Assembly (NCBI GenBank): GCA_013141385.1
Contig: JABFRB010000010.1
Coordinates: forward strand, 1-64,000
DNA: 64,000 nt
Reading direction: 5' to 3'
Source of the DNA: Bacteroidales bacterium
Lineage (GTDB): Bacteria; Bacteroidota; Bacteroidia; Bacteroidales; Tenuifilaceae
The first letter of the stretch is position 1; every line of letters starts with the position of its first letter. Below the pieces are notes generated by a model, which was not told where the DNA came from, did not search any database, and was given only the letters and a program-made list of their open reading frames with translations. The position numbers were made by a program, and so were the translations under genes. Below are positions 43,464-52,708 of this stretch, piece after piece.

Positions 43464-44721
43464 TCGAAGAGAAATATATGTATTTGCTCATTGGATAGGT
43501 ATGATCGACCCAATTTACATGGGCTTGCTAACTGCTGAATATGTAAGGGGTAAGGAAATATTTTCTTTTAACTACTCTAAAGAATGGCTTCAATCGGGCT
43601 ATTCACAACTGCTTGATCCTGATTTGCAGTTTTACTCTGGAACACAATACGCAAATGATGAAAAGCAGAATTTTGGGGTTTTTCTTGACTCCTCACCAGA
43701 TCGTTGGGGACGACTCCTAATGAGAAGACGAGAATCAGCTTCGGCAAGAAGAGAGAATCGAAGCGAGAGAACACTAAGAGAAACAGATTACTTACTTGGA
43801 GTCTTTGATGGACATCGTATGGGAGCTATTCGGTTTAAAGAAACTCTTGAAGGTTCTTTCTTAAATGATAATAAGGAATTTGCTTCACCTCCTTGGACAT
43901 CTTTAAGAGAACTAGAAGAAATAAGTCTTAAACTAGAAGACGATAATGCAAATGAGAATCCTGATTATTGGAAATGGTTAACTATGCTTGTAAACCCGGG
44001 TTCCTCAATAGGTGGCGCAAGACCCAAAGCAAGCGTGTTGGATACTGAGAAAAATCTATGGATTGCAAAATTCCCAAGTAAGAATGATAGCAAGGATATT
44101 GGAGGTTGGGAAATGGTTGCAAATGAACTTGCAACTGGGGCTGGAATTAATGTTGCAAAAGCAAAAATTCAAAAATTGTCAAATAGACATCACACTTTCT
44201 TGACACAAAGATTCGATAGAACATCAAAAGGAGAAAGAATACACTACGCTTCTGCAATGACATTGCTGGGTTATACAGATGGAACTAGTTTTCACGATGG
44301 AGTAAGCTATATAGAACTTGCCGAGTTCATAGCTCGCCATGGTGCATATGTTGAGAGAGATCTGGAGGAACTATGGAGAAGAATCGTTTTTAATGTTATT
44401 ATATCCAATACCGATGACCATCTAAGAAATCATGGCTTCATTTCAACTGATAAAGGCTGGATTCTCTCTCCTGCTTTTGATCTAAATCCAAATGAAACTG
44501 GAACAGGTCTCTCCCTCAATATTTCTTTGGAAGATAATTCTCTTGATTTGAATGTAGCATTAGGTGTAATTGACTATTTTAGACTTGACAAGGAGAAAGC
44601 GTTAAGCATAATTGAGCAAGTTAAAAAATCTGTTAGTAATTGGAGATCTGTTGCCAATAAATACAAACTATCTAGATCAGAACAGGATTCAATGGCTATT
44701 GCATTCAATAGGTTAATTTAA
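43456..44721 (+). CDS. HipA-like serine/threonine kinase toxin
   Basis: The product has 421 residues. The N-terminal couple_hipA region (~30-125) includes NFGVFLDSSPDRWGRLLMRRR. The kinase part has the glycine-rich loop NPGSSIGGARPKASV near 180, which in HipA holds an autophosphorylated Ser, the catalytic NTDDHLRNHGF near 317, and the metal-binding LSPAFDLNPN near 338. HipA of E. coli phosphorylates glutamyl-tRNA synthetase and induces dormancy; the target here is unknown. Overlap with the upstream antitoxin gene supports a hipBA pair. Confidence 0.9.
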   Translation: MNNRREIYVFAHWIGMIDPIYMGLLTAEYVRGKEIFSFNYSKEWLQSGYSQLLDPDLQFYSGTQYANDEKQNFGVFLDSSPDRWGRLLMRRRESASARRENRSERTLRETDYLLGVFDGHRMGAIRFKETLEGSFLNDNKEFASPPWTSLRELEEISLKLEDDNANENPDYWKWLTMLVNPGSSIGGARPKASVLDTEKNLWIAKFPSKNDSKDIGGWEMVANELATGAGINVAKAKIQKLSNRHHTFLTQRFDRTSKGERIHYASAMTLLGYTDGTSFHDGVSYIELAEFIARHGAYVERDLEELWRRIVFNVIISNTDDHLRNHGFISTDKGWILSPAFDLNPNETGTGLSLNISLEDNSLDLNVALGVIDYFRLDKEKALSIIEQVKKSVSNWRSVANKYKLSRSEQDSMAIAFNRLI

Positions 44722-44736
44722 CTAATAGAGGCTCCC

Positions 44737-44759
44737 AAGAGTTTTAACCATAAACTCTT
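44737..44759 (+). terminator. Weak hairpin after hipA
   Basis: AAGAGTTT / AAACTCTT around a 7-nt loop, 15 bp after the hipA stop; the T tract is short. Confidence 0.4.
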
Positions 44760-44799
44760 TAGGATTATTAATGGTTTGACGGGCAAATCCTTGGCACAA

Positions 44800-44840
44800 A
44801 TAAAAAAGCACTTACAAACGTAAAGTTCATAAGTGCCTTC
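44800..44840 (-). terminator. Terminator of tRNA-Lys
   Basis: On the minus strand GGCACTTA / TAAGTGCT with a ~15-nt loop and a TTTTTTATTT tail, directly downstream of the tRNA. Confidence 0.65.
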
Positions 44841-44845
44841 CATGT

Positions 44846-44920
44846 GTCGGCTCGGAGAGGATCGAACTCTCGACCCCATGATTAAGAGTCACGTGCTCTA
44901 CCAGCTGAGCTACGAGCCGA
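44846..44920 (-). tRNA. tRNA-Lys (CTT)
   Basis: The cloverleaf has acceptor TCGGCTC / GAGCCGA, D arm GCTCAGCTGGTAGAGC, anticodon stem CGTGA / TCATG with loop CTCTTAA (anticodon CTT), and T arm GAGAG TTCGATC CTCTC. CCA is not encoded. Confidence 0.92.
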
Positions 44921-44936
44921 TTTTTTAAATAGGGTG

Positions 44937-44944
44937 CAAATGTA
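44937..44944 (-). promoter_or_regulatory. -7 element for tRNA-Lys
   Basis: TACATTTG on the minus strand fits TAnnTTTG exactly, 16 bp upstream of the tRNA 5' end. Confidence 0.5.
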
Positions 44945-45017
44945 ACCTTTTTACACTATTTTTAAAATATTTTTTGTGTTTCTTTGCACTTGATTTAAAC
45001 GCTTATAGATAAATTCA

Positions 45018-46073
45018 ATGAAGAAATCAATTCTAATTACTGGAGGGGCTGGATTTATTGGCTCTCATGTTATTCGGAGATTTGTAAATAAGTATCCCGA
45101 TTACCAGATTATCAACCTAGATGTTTTAACCTATGCTGGTAACCTCGAAAATCTTACTGATATTGAAGCAAAATCGAACTACAAGTTCATCAAGGCTGAT
45201 ATAACAGATGAATCGGCAATAGATAGAGTTTTTGCCGATAATAAGATCGAAGGAATAATTCATTTAGCAGCGGAATCTCACGTGGATCGTTCCATTTCTG
45301 ATCCTATGGCATTCATAAAAACCAATATTCTTGGAACTGTTGTTCTATTAAATGCAGCCAGAAAATATTGGAAAGATAACTACGGTGGAAAACTTTTCTA
45401 CCATATTTCAACCGATGAGGTTTATGGTAGTTTAGGCGAAGAAGGATTATTCACAGAGGAAACCTCTTATGATCCTAGAAGTCCCTATTCGGCATCTAAA
45501 GCATCCTCTGATCATTTGGTTAGAGCCTACCATCATACCTATGGGTTACCTGTTGTAATCTCAAACTGCTCGAATAACTATGGAGGTAACCAGTTTCCTG
45601 AAAAACTTATACCACTTGCAATTAATAATATCAAAAACAGTAAACCAATTCCTGTTTATGGAAAAGGCGAGAATGTAAGGGATTGGCTATTCGTTGAAGA
45701 TCATGCATCGGCTATTGACCTTATTTTCCATAAAGGAAAACATGGCGACACCTATAATATTGGTGGCAACAATGAGTGGAAGAATATTGATCTAATTAAA
45801 CTGCTTTGCAAGATTATGGACGATAAACTCCAAAGACCTAAAGGAGAATCGGAAAAACTTATCACATATGTAAAAGATCGTGCTGGTCATGATCTCCGTT
45901 ACGCAATTGATTCAACAAAACTTCAAAAGGAATTGGGTTGGTCTCCATCATTACAATTCGAAGAGGGGTTAACCAAAACAGTTGAATGGTACCTTAAAAA
46001 CCAGAAATGGTTAGATGATATTGTATCGGGAGGTTATCAGCAGTATTACCAAAAGCAGTATGTAAGTCGATAA
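45018..46073 (+). CDS. rfbB: dTDP-glucose 4,6-dehydratase
   Basis: The product has 351 residues. It converts dTDP-glucose to dTDP-4-keto-6-deoxyglucose, the second step to dTDP-rhamnose and related sugars. It shows the NAD loop TGGAGFIGSHVIRRF at residue 7, HLAAESHVDRSI near 81, the Thr-Asp-Glu triad in ISTDEVYG, and the SDR YxxxK at 157-161 (SPYSASKAS). The usual rfbA/C/D partners are not adjacent. The last codons lie in one arm of a perfect 37-bp inverted repeat, giving a slightly unusual QKQYVSR tail. Confidence 0.95.
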   Translation: MKKSILITGGAGFIGSHVIRRFVNKYPDYQIINLDVLTYAGNLENLTDIEAKSNYKFIKADITDESAIDRVFADNKIEGIIHLAAESHVDRSISDPMAFIKTNILGTVVLLNAARKYWKDNYGGKLFYHISTDEVYGSLGEEGLFTEETSYDPRSPYSASKASSDHLVRAYHHTYGLPVVISNCSNNYGGNQFPEKLIPLAINNIKNSKPIPVYGKGENVRDWLFVEDHASAIDLIFHKGKHGDTYNIGGNNEWKNIDLIKLLCKIMDDKLQRPKGESEKLITYVKDRAGHDLRYAIDSTKLQKELGWSPSLQFEEGLTKTVEWYLKNQKWLDDIVSGGYQQYYQKQYVSR

Positions 46074-46132
46074 TAATGAAAAAGGGAGCCGATTTGCTCC
46101 CTTTTTCATTATTATCGACTTACATACTGCTT
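46053..46132. terminator. Perfect 37-bp inverted repeat / bidirectional terminator
   Basis: Arms 46053-46089 and 46096-46132 are exact complements with a 6-nt loop CGATTT. The inner part (AAAAAGGGAGC / GCTCCCTTTTT) is a standard bidirectional terminator. The outer part continues through the last seven codons of rfbB and ends at the glmS stop codon. Confidence 0.9.
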
Positions 46133-47966
46133 ATTCAACAGTTACCGATTTAGCCAAATTCCTTGGTTGATCAACATTACACCCACGCATCAAAGCAATA
46201 TGATAAGCTAGCAGCTGTAAAGGAACAACCGCAAGGAGCGATTCAACAATCTCGTGCGCTTTTGGGATCTCCAATACATAATCCGACATCTCTTTAATCA
46301 AAGTATCTCCCTCTGTAACAATGGAAATAATAACACCTTTCCGCGCTTTAACCTCTTGAACATTGCTAACCACTTTTTCGTAACTACTATCTTTGGCAGC
46401 AATCACCACAACAGGCATCTTTTCATCGATTAAGGCAATTGGCCCATGCTTCATCTCGGCAGCAGGATAACCCTCTGCATGTATATATGATATCTCCTTA
46501 AGTTTTAAAGCACCTTCTAAAGCAACTGGGAAAAAATACCCTCTCCCTAAGTAGAGAAAATTAGTCGACTTGCTGAAAATCTCCGCAATTTTAATAACCT
46601 TATCATTTGATTCCAGAATTTTCTGAATCTTTTCGGGAACTTGAATAATCTCTTTAATAAGTTCTTTATACTTTTCTTGACTAAAATAACCTTTCCTCCA
46701 CCCTAATAAAAGAGCCATCATGGTTAGAATAGTCACCTGAGCGGAAAATGCCTTTGTTGAAGCAACACCAATTTCAGGTCCTGCATGGGTATAAACACCT
46801 GCGTCCGTTTCCCGAGGAATACTTGAGCCTACAACATTACAGATACCTAGAACAAGAGCTCCTGCTTTTCGCGCTAAACGGATTGCAGCAAGCGTATCGG
46901 CTGTTTCTCCGCTTTGACTGATTGCGATAACAACATCGTCCTTATAAATAATCGGATTGCGATATCTAAATTCAGAAGCATATTCAACCTCTACAGGTAC
47001 TCGCGCCAACTCCTCAAGTAAATACTCACCTACCAAACCAGCATGCCAAGATGTTCCACAACCAATTATTACAATTCGTTTTGCCTCAATTAATCGAGGG
47101 AGAACATGATATAAACCACCCAGATGAATTTCATCCATGTTTGGAGATATTCTTCCTCTAAATGTATCATGAATACTTCTTGGTTGTTCAAAAATCTCCT
47201 TAAGCATGAAATGGTCAAAACCACCCTTCTCAATCTCTTCAATGTCTAAATCAAGGGTTTGAATGTTTGGTTGTAACGATTCGTTGTATATAGTCTTTAG
47301 ACTAAGTTCTCCTCGTTTTATTACAGCAACATCATTATCATTAAGGTATATTACGCTATTGGTATACTCTACAATAGGTGTTGCATCTGATGCTACAAAA
47401 TATTCATCCTCACCAACACCAATAACCAATGGACTTCCTTTACGTGCGGCAATTAATGTGTTGGGCTCATTGTGACATAAAATAGCAAGCCCATAGGCTC
47501 CAACAACCTTTGTTAATGCAAGCCGAACGGCTATTTCTGCAGTAACATTACCTTTCTCGTATATATACTCTATAAGATTGACTAGAACTTCGGTATCTGT
47601 TTCAGAAGTAAACTTATAGCCTCTGTTTTCAAGTTTCGTTTTAAGCTGACTGTAATTTTCAATTATCCCATTATGAATTAATGTAAATATCCCATTCATC
47701 GATACATGTGGATGCGCATTGACATCATTAGGTTCGCCATGAGTTGCCCATCGAGTATGACCAATTCCAATGGTTCCCTCAAGAGGTTTTACTTTAATAT
47801 GATTCTCTAAATCGATAACCTTCCCTTTACATTTAAATAATTGCGATTTGCCATTTATTACGCATATTCCAGCCGAATCATACCCACGATACTCTAATCT
47901 TTTTAATCCATTAATTATTACATTGTATGCTTGCCGATGACCAATATATCCAACAATACCACACAT
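46131..47966 (-). CDS. glmS: Glutamine--fructose-6-phosphate aminotransferase (isomerizing)
   Basis: The product has 611 residues, the standard length. It makes glucosamine-6-phosphate from fructose-6-phosphate and glutamine, the entry to UDP-GlcNAc for peptidoglycan and LPS. The N-terminal glutaminase has the nucleophile Cys2 (MCGIVGYIG) and GIGHTRWATHGEP; the C-terminal half has two SIS domains (IIGCGTSWHAGLVGEY, ISQSGETADTLAA, LGRGYFFPVALEGALKLKEI) and ends KSVTVE. The DUF4270 gene lies 4 bp upstream on the same strand, suggesting one transcript. Confidence 0.97.
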   Translation of the reverse strand: MCGIVGYIGHRQAYNVIINGLKRLEYRGYDSAGICVINGKSQLFKCKGKVIDLENHIKVKPLEGTIGIGHTRWATHGEPNDVNAHPHVSMNGIFTLIHNGIIENYSQLKTKLENRGYKFTSETDTEVLVNLIEYIYEKGNVTAEIAVRLALTKVVGAYGLAILCHNEPNTLIAARKGSPLVIGVGEDEYFVASDATPIVEYTNSVIYLNDNDVAVIKRGELSLKTIYNESLQPNIQTLDLDIEEIEKGGFDHFMLKEIFEQPRSIHDTFRGRISPNMDEIHLGGLYHVLPRLIEAKRIVIIGCGTSWHAGLVGEYLLEELARVPVEVEYASEFRYRNPIIYKDDVVIAISQSGETADTLAAIRLARKAGALVLGICNVVGSSIPRETDAGVYTHAGPEIGVASTKAFSAQVTILTMMALLLGWRKGYFSQEKYKELIKEIIQVPEKIQKILESNDKVIKIAEIFSKSTNFLYLGRGYFFPVALEGALKLKEISYIHAEGYPAAEMKHGPIALIDEKMPVVVIAAKDSSYEKVVSNVQEVKARKGVIISIVTEGDTLIKEMSDYVLEIPKAHEIVESLLAVVPLQLLAYHIALMRGCNVDQPRNLAKSVTVE

Positions 47967-47970
47967 ATTT

Positions 47971-49332
47971 TTATAGTTTTGAGTAAGTTATAATAAGTTT
48001 TATTCGATTACTATTATTTCCTGTTCTAAAAATACCTTCTTTACAATTCACCTTAAAGTCATTTGGTTCCAAATAGAAATAATCTTTTTTAATTTTCCCT
48101 TTTAACAAATTCTGGAGGTGAAGGGTTATATCAATACTATAGTATTTTTTGGGTTTTGAATATTTCGCTGTTTGAACTTGTGTTATTGAATAATCGTATA
48201 GACTTATTATATCATATGCAGAAGTAGCCCTATAACTCTTTAAAGATGAAGTATCATTATCTCTATTATAGTAATATAGAAGAGGACTAATTATCGAATC
48301 TTTAGGGAAATCAGGGTGTTCTTGTACATCAATTCGTAGTTCTGCACGATTTATTGCTATAGGCATTTTTTTTGCCCACTCACTAACGCCATCAAGTTTA
48401 ATAAGACCTCTTGCCCCGCCTAATCCTGAAATATAGAATACTGAATCTTGAAATGTTGTATCATTAAAATGTTGTATTTGCAAATCAGGTCTGGCTGTTG
48501 GAATAAATTCATGAATGAAGTGATTATATCGACCCGAACCCGTTCCATAGGTAAATATCGTATCGTGTTTAACCCCTCCTTCATGTGAATCATAGAATAA
48601 CTTCAATAACATTCCACTTTTAAAAAAATATAAAACTCCGTCATTTCCATTATAATCATCGCTAGTGATATATAACCCATTCATAAACTTTAAAAACTTG
48701 GCGTTTGAGACTAATAAAGAAGTGTCTGCATTAATCAGTTTATGAGCAAATTCATTAGTAAATCGGATTTTTAAAGTGTCCTCTCCGCTATACGTTGTGG
48801 GAACGTTTATAAGAGTAGGGTAATATTTTCCATCTACAGATGCCAACCCATTGTAATAAATTGAGTAATTTAATGTATCCGATAGTTCGTAAACTTTAAC
48901 ATTTATTGTTTTGTTTTTAGTTCCCCATGTTCTAGACAATGGCATGTAAAGAATTAGAGAGTCAGGCTCTGGTCTAGGTGAGATTTTTTTCAATATAGTA
49001 TCGGTAGTAAATACAATGAGTAGTTGCGAAAGAAAATCGGCCTTTGTTTTTCCAAATATATTACTATTGTAACATCCCAAAACAGCTGTACTATATAAGC
49101 CCGTGGGAATTGAATCTGTTTTAACAGTGTAGGCAGATACCTCAAAAGAGGTATCAAGTTTCACTGATTTTAAATCGCTTATGGGTAATAAATTTTTTCC
49201 TATAAATTCTGGTTCGTTATAACAAGAACTTAAGATTAATGCAATTGCAACTAATGCAAGGAAAAACTGATAGGTTACAATTCTATGAAAAGAACTCAAA
49301 ACCCTTCTAAAACTAATTCTTCTTTTGACCAT
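47971..49332 (-). CDS. DUF4270 family outer-surface lipoprotein
   Basis: The product has 453 residues. A basic N-terminus precedes a hydrophobic segment and lipobox LILSSC (Cys ~37), followed by YNEPEFIGKNLLPISD, the typical DUF4270 opening. The rest is beta-rich with PRPEPDSLILYMPLSRTWG and a C-terminal YYSIDITLHLQNLLKG region. The family is widespread in Bacteroidota and uncharacterised. Its start overlaps the upstream GT5-like gene by 20 bp; with glmS it forms a three-gene unit. Confidence 0.85.
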   Translation of the reverse strand: MVKRRISFRRVLSSFHRIVTYQFFLALVAIALILSSCYNEPEFIGKNLLPISDLKSVKLDTSFEVSAYTVKTDSIPTGLYSTAVLGCYNSNIFGKTKADFLSQLLIVFTTDTILKKISPRPEPDSLILYMPLSRTWGTKNKTINVKVYELSDTLNYSIYYNGLASVDGKYYPTLINVPTTYSGEDTLKIRFTNEFAHKLINADTSLLVSNAKFLKFMNGLYITSDDYNGNDGVLYFFKSGMLLKLFYDSHEGGVKHDTIFTYGTGSGRYNHFIHEFIPTARPDLQIQHFNDTTFQDSVFYISGLGGARGLIKLDGVSEWAKKMPIAINRAELRIDVQEHPDFPKDSIISPLLYYYNRDNDTSSLKSYRATSAYDIISLYDYSITQVQTAKYSKPKKYYSIDITLHLQNLLKGKIKKDYFYLEPNDFKVNCKEGIFRTGNNSNRIKLIITYSKL

Positions 49333-50146
49333 CTATTGAGTTGTTTAAAATCTGATCGTAAAAATCATTAAATGATTCGATATAATGCTCTGGAGCTTGG
49401 TATGGTAAAACGATTTTGTTAATGGTTTTAATATACTCATCAACATCTTTATTTATTTCAGGACTACCATAGATTATCCCATCGGAAAAGTTTACGGCTA
49501 ATTTTGTAAGGCTTAGATAATCGGGGGTCTTTAAAAGTTCAACATCTTTCTTTGTAACCCCATCAATTAGAATCTTATTCCTAACGCTTGTCCTCAAACT
49601 CTTATTGAATTCATCGTTATAAATGGAATAAATAACCTTTGACTTTGCAAACAACGGATCGTCACTATACCCTTTCTTTATGAGTAAAGGAACAAATGCA
49701 GAAATCCATCCATGACAGTGAATCAGATCTGGTGCCCACCGCAACTTTTTTACTGTTTCTAATACACCGCGGGCAAAGAAAATTAATCTTTCATCATTAT
49801 CCTCGAAAAAATTCTTGTCCTCATCATACAAGGTAAACTTTCTGTGAAAGTAGTCCTCGTTATCGATAAAGTAAACCTGCATCCTAGCACTTTGGATTGA
49901 GGCAACTTTAATGATTAAAGGATGATCCGTGTCATCGATAACTAAATTCATCCCCGAAAGGCGAATAACCTCATGGAGCTGGTTTCGTCTTTCGTTTATG
50001 CATCCGTATCGCGGCATGAACGTTCGTATCTCCTTCCCTTTCTCTTGAATTCCTTGAGGGAGATTACGGCCAATTAATGCCATTTCGCTTTCTGGCAAAT
50101 AGGGCGTAATTTCTTGTGAGATAAATAGAACCTTTGTGCTCTTCAT
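49313..50146 (-). CDS. GT5 N-terminal-domain protein (starch/glycogen synthase-like, truncated)
   Basis: The product has 277 residues, about half of a glycogen synthase. It matches only the N-terminal GT5 Rossmann domain: LFISQEITPY at the start, TFMPRYGCINERR near 42, and LRWAPDLIHCHGWISAFVPLLIK near 132. The C-terminal GT-B domain is absent, and the ADP-glucose loop KxGG is replaced (LPESEMALIG). It is therefore unlikely to make glycogen. I recall similar short proteins next to panC and DUF4270 in related genomes; the role is unknown. Confidence 0.8.
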   Translation of the reverse strand: MKSTKVLFISQEITPYLPESEMALIGRNLPQGIQEKGKEIRTFMPRYGCINERRNQLHEVIRLSGMNLVIDDTDHPLIIKVASIQSARMQVYFIDNEDYFHRKFTLYDEDKNFFEDNDERLIFFARGVLETVKKLRWAPDLIHCHGWISAFVPLLIKKGYSDDPLFAKSKVIYSIYNDEFNKSLRTSVRNKILIDGVTKKDVELLKTPDYLSLTKLAVNFSDGIIYGSPEINKDVDEYIKTINKIVLPYQAPEHYIESFNDFYDQILNNSIDGQKKN

Positions 50147-50161
50147 TAGTATTTCAGGTTT

Positions 50162-50200
50162 CTGATTTGAAAGATCAGAGGTAAAAACCCGGACTCGGGT
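50162..50200 (-). promoter_or_regulatory. Leader hairpins upstream of the GT5-like gene (possible attenuator)
   Basis: On the minus strand ACCCG AGTC CGGGT is followed by TTTT, then CTGAT / ATCAG, between the promoter and the start. It resembles a weak terminator followed by a second hairpin. Confidence 0.35.
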
Positions 50201-50244
50201 ATTACATAATTAATAAATCCGTATCCGGGTATTTTTCAATTGTA

Positions 50245-50252
50245 CAAAAGTA
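50245..50252 (-). promoter_or_regulatory. -7 element of the GT5-DUF4270-glmS unit
   Basis: TACTTTTG fits TAnnTTTG exactly on the minus strand, ~98 bp upstream of the start. Confidence 0.4.
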
Positions 50253-50369
50253 TAAAAAATAATTCAGATTTATCATTGGCTTATTCTCTGATTTTCAGTA
50301 TATCTTAGATAATGCGCTTTTAATTAGTTCATTTTCTTTCTTGGATGGCATTAGTTTTTAAATTTTTAC

Positions 50370-50377
50370 GACCTTTG
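50370..50377 (+). promoter_or_regulatory. Candidate -7 element of the pan-radA operon
   Basis: GACCTTTG, one mismatch to TAnnTTTG, ~80 bp before panC. Together with the minus-strand box it occupies the 310-bp divergent spacer, which holds no gene. Confidence 0.35.
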
Positions 50378-50456
50378 CAACGATTTATTCAACTATTATA
50401 AATTTATTTATTAAGCTTTATTTAACTTTACTTCTATCAATTTGCTTTAACTAATT

Positions 50457-51296
50457 ATGGTAATCACCAAAATATCTGAAACGAAAAAAATCCTTAACAA
50501 TCATCGATCATCTGGCAAAACAATTGGTTTTGTTCCCACCATGGGAGCTCTTCATCAAGGTCACATTTCATTGGTTGACAAAGCCGTAAACGAAAATGAT
50601 GTTGTTATTGTAAGTTTATTTGTTAATCCAACCCAGTTCAACGATAAATCAGATCTTAAGAATTACCCCAGAACACCAGAGAATGATATAAAACTGTTAG
50701 AAGAGTCGGGTGTTCACTACATCTTTATGCCCTCCGAACAGGAGATATACCCAGAAAAGGACACCCGTATTTTTGATTTTGGGTTACTTGACAAAGTTAT
50801 GGAAGGGGAACATCGCCCTGGGCATTTCAATGGTGTTGCGCAGGTGGTATCCAAACTTTTTGATATTGTTGAGCCTCACCGTGCTTATTTTGGACAAAAA
50901 GATTTTCAGCAACTGGCAGTAATCCGCCATCTTGTAAAACAACTTAAGTTGAAAATTGAAATAATTGGTTGTCCAATTATGCGCGAACCAGATGGATTGG
51001 CAATGAGTTCAAGGAATTTACTACTGGATCCCGAGAAAAGAAAAAGTGCGCCCAATATCCACAAAACTTTAACAGAAGCGCGCAACAAAGTAAATGAATT
51101 ATCCGTAAAAGGCTTAATACACTGGGTAGTTACAAACATTAACAAGGATTCTAATCTAATTGTTGAATATTTTTCTTTGGTCGATAGTGAAACTTTGCAG
51201 CCTGTATCAAACTGGGAAGATTCAAAGTCAATTATTGGTTGCATTGCTGTTCAAGCAGGAAATGTTCGATTAATTGATAATACGTTTTATAAATAA
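50457..51296 (+). CDS. panC: Pantothenate synthetase
   Basis: The product has 279 residues. It joins pantoate and beta-alanine with ATP to form pantothenate, the precursor of CoA. The nucleotidyltransferase HxGH motif is in [34 protein letters not shown] and [16 protein letters not shown] are the substrate-binding blocks, and [15 protein letters not shown] carries the KMSKS-like SSRN. It heads the panC-panD-flippase-radA operon. Confidence 0.97.
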   Translation: MVITKISETKKILNNHRSSGKTIGFVPTMGALHQGHISLVDKAVNENDVVIVSLFVNPTQFNDKSDLKNYPRTPENDIKLLEESGVHYIFMPSEQEIYPEKDTRIFDFGLLDKVMEGEHRPGHFNGVAQVVSKLFDIVEPHRAYFGQKDFQQLAVIRHLVKQLKLKIEIIGCPIMREPDGLAMSSRNLLLDPEKRKSAPNIHKTLTEARNKVNELSVKGLIHWVVTNINKDSNLIVEYFSLVDSETLQPVSNWEDSKSIIGCIAVQAGNVRLIDNTFYK

Positions 51297-51312
51297 AATA
51301 TCCATAATAGAA

Positions 51313-51663
51313 ATGTTTATTGAAATTGTAAAATCAAAAATCCATCAGGTTTCAATTACTGAGGCAAACCTACATTATGTTGGAAGTATTACTATTGATG
51401 AAGATTTAATGGATGCCTCTAATCTGATTGAAAACGAAAAGGTTCAGATTGTTAATATTAATAATGGTGAAAGACTTGAGACCTATGTGATTAAAGGGGC
51501 ACGTGGTTCTGGGCAAATTTGTCTCAATGGACCTGCCGCTCGAAAATGTGCTGTGGGTGATGTTATTATTATTATGTCGTATGCAACGATGGCCTTTGAG
51601 GAAGCCAAAAAATTTAAACCTTCCATTATTTTCCCTGATACCATCACGAACAAACTTGTATAA
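51313..51663 (+). CDS. panD: Aspartate 1-decarboxylase proenzyme
   Basis: The product is 116 residues from ATG 51313 ([20 protein letters not shown]). PanD cleaves itself between Gly and Ser in HYVGSITID near residue 24, producing a pyruvoyl group that decarboxylates aspartate to beta-alanine, the partner substrate of Pan[28 protein letters not shown] is the conserved core (shown in parts). Adjacent to panC, 16 bp apart. Confidence 0.96.
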   Translation: MFIEIVKSKIHQVSITEANLHYVGSITIDEDLMDASNLIENEKVQIVNINNGERLETYVIKGARGSGQICLNGPAARKCAVGDVIIIMSYATMAFEEAKKFKPSIIFPDTITNKLV

Positions 51664-51682
51664 TCCTTTATATCAATAATTC

Positions 51683-52687
51683 TTGAACAACACTATTAAG
51701 AAGGTATTAAATTATTCGCTCTTTTTCGCCCTTGCGATTATTTTACTGTATTTTGCATTCCGCAAAGTGGATGTAAATATCATTATTACTGGCTTTAAGG
51801 ATGCAAACTACATTTGGGTTATTTTCTCCATACTCGTGGCGATATTTGCTAACCTAGTTAGGGCATTGCGTTGGCAATTACTCATTGAACCCTTGGGTGT
51901 AAAACCATCCATCAAAAATGTTTTTGGTGCTGTAATGATTGGTTATCTTGCAAACTTTGCTTTTCCTCGATTAGGTGAAATTACAAAATGTGGTGTGCTC
52001 AAAAAAACCGACAATGTCTCATTTGAATCACTTATAGGAACTGTTCTGGTTGAAAGAGCATCAGACTTGGTTATGCTCTTGTTTTGTGTTGTTCTCGTTT
52101 TCTTTATTAAAATAGATTTTTTTGGGGAATTTCTTCTCCATAAAATATTTAAACCTCTCTTCTTTAAGGCTTCTGGGTTTTCTTTTATGTCAATTATTAT
52201 AATCGCTTCATTTTTGCTTTTTATATACTTATTACTTCATCTTATTCGAAAAAATGTCTTTGGCCACAAGGTTAAAGCTCGTGTAAAAAGCATGTACTAC
52301 GGTATCGTTGATGGATTAAAATCTGTATCAGGAATGAAGAGGAGAGGATTGTTTATATTCTACTCCTTCCTCATATGGAGTTTATATCTGCTAATGACAT
52401 GGTTGCTCGTTTTTTCAACCAAACCTACAAGTGATCTAAGTTTAGTTGATAGTCTATTTGTTATGGTTGTTGGTTCCTTTGGAATGATTGTTCCCGTACA
52501 AGGGGGGTTTGGGGCTTTCCATATTATTACTGCAACAGGATTAGGGCTTTTCGGAATTTCACGTGAGGATGGTCTTGTATTTGCTACAATCGCTCATGAA
52601 TCACAAACAATTCTTCTAATTGTCTTAGGAACAATATCCATGGCCATTTTATTTATAAAGAAAAAAACAAAACCCACAAATCCTTAA
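51683..52687 (+). CDS. Flippase-like/lysylphosphatidylglycerol synthase TM-region protein
   Basis: The product has 334 residues and about eight to nine membrane helices. The UPF0104/AglD2-like pattern is visible: NYIWVIFSILVAIFANLVRALRW, FGAVMIGYLANFAFPRLGE and VVGSFGMIVPVQGGFGAFH (each in part). These are integral membrane proteins linked to lipid flipping or transfer; the exact substrate is unknown. The only reasonable start is TTG (51683), 19 bp after panD; no ATG occurs in the first ~85 codons. Confidence 0.85.
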   Translation: MNNTIKKVLNYSLFFALAIILLYFAFRKVDVNIIITGFKDANYIWVIFSILVAIFANLVRALRWQLLIEPLGVKPSIKNVFGAVMIGYLANFAFPRLGEITKCGVLKKTDNVSFESLIGTVLVERASDLVMLLFCVVLVFFIKIDFFGEFLLHKIFKPLFFKASGFSFMSIIIIASFLLFIYLLLHLIRKNVFGHKVKARVKSMYYGIVDGLKSVSGMKRRGLFIFYSFLIWSLYLLMTWLLVFSTKPTSDLSLVDSLFVMVVGSFGMIVPVQGGFGAFHIITATGLGLFGISREDGLVFATIAHESQTILLIVLGTISMAILFIKKKTKPTNP

Positions 52688-52708
52688 TAAATTCTAAATC
52701 CATAGCTA

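Noticed and set aside
46053-46132. Chimeric inverted-duplication assembly artefact
   Set aside because: Such artefacts would carry rfbB sequence on both sides well beyond the arms; here glmS continues normally. Still worth checking in reads.
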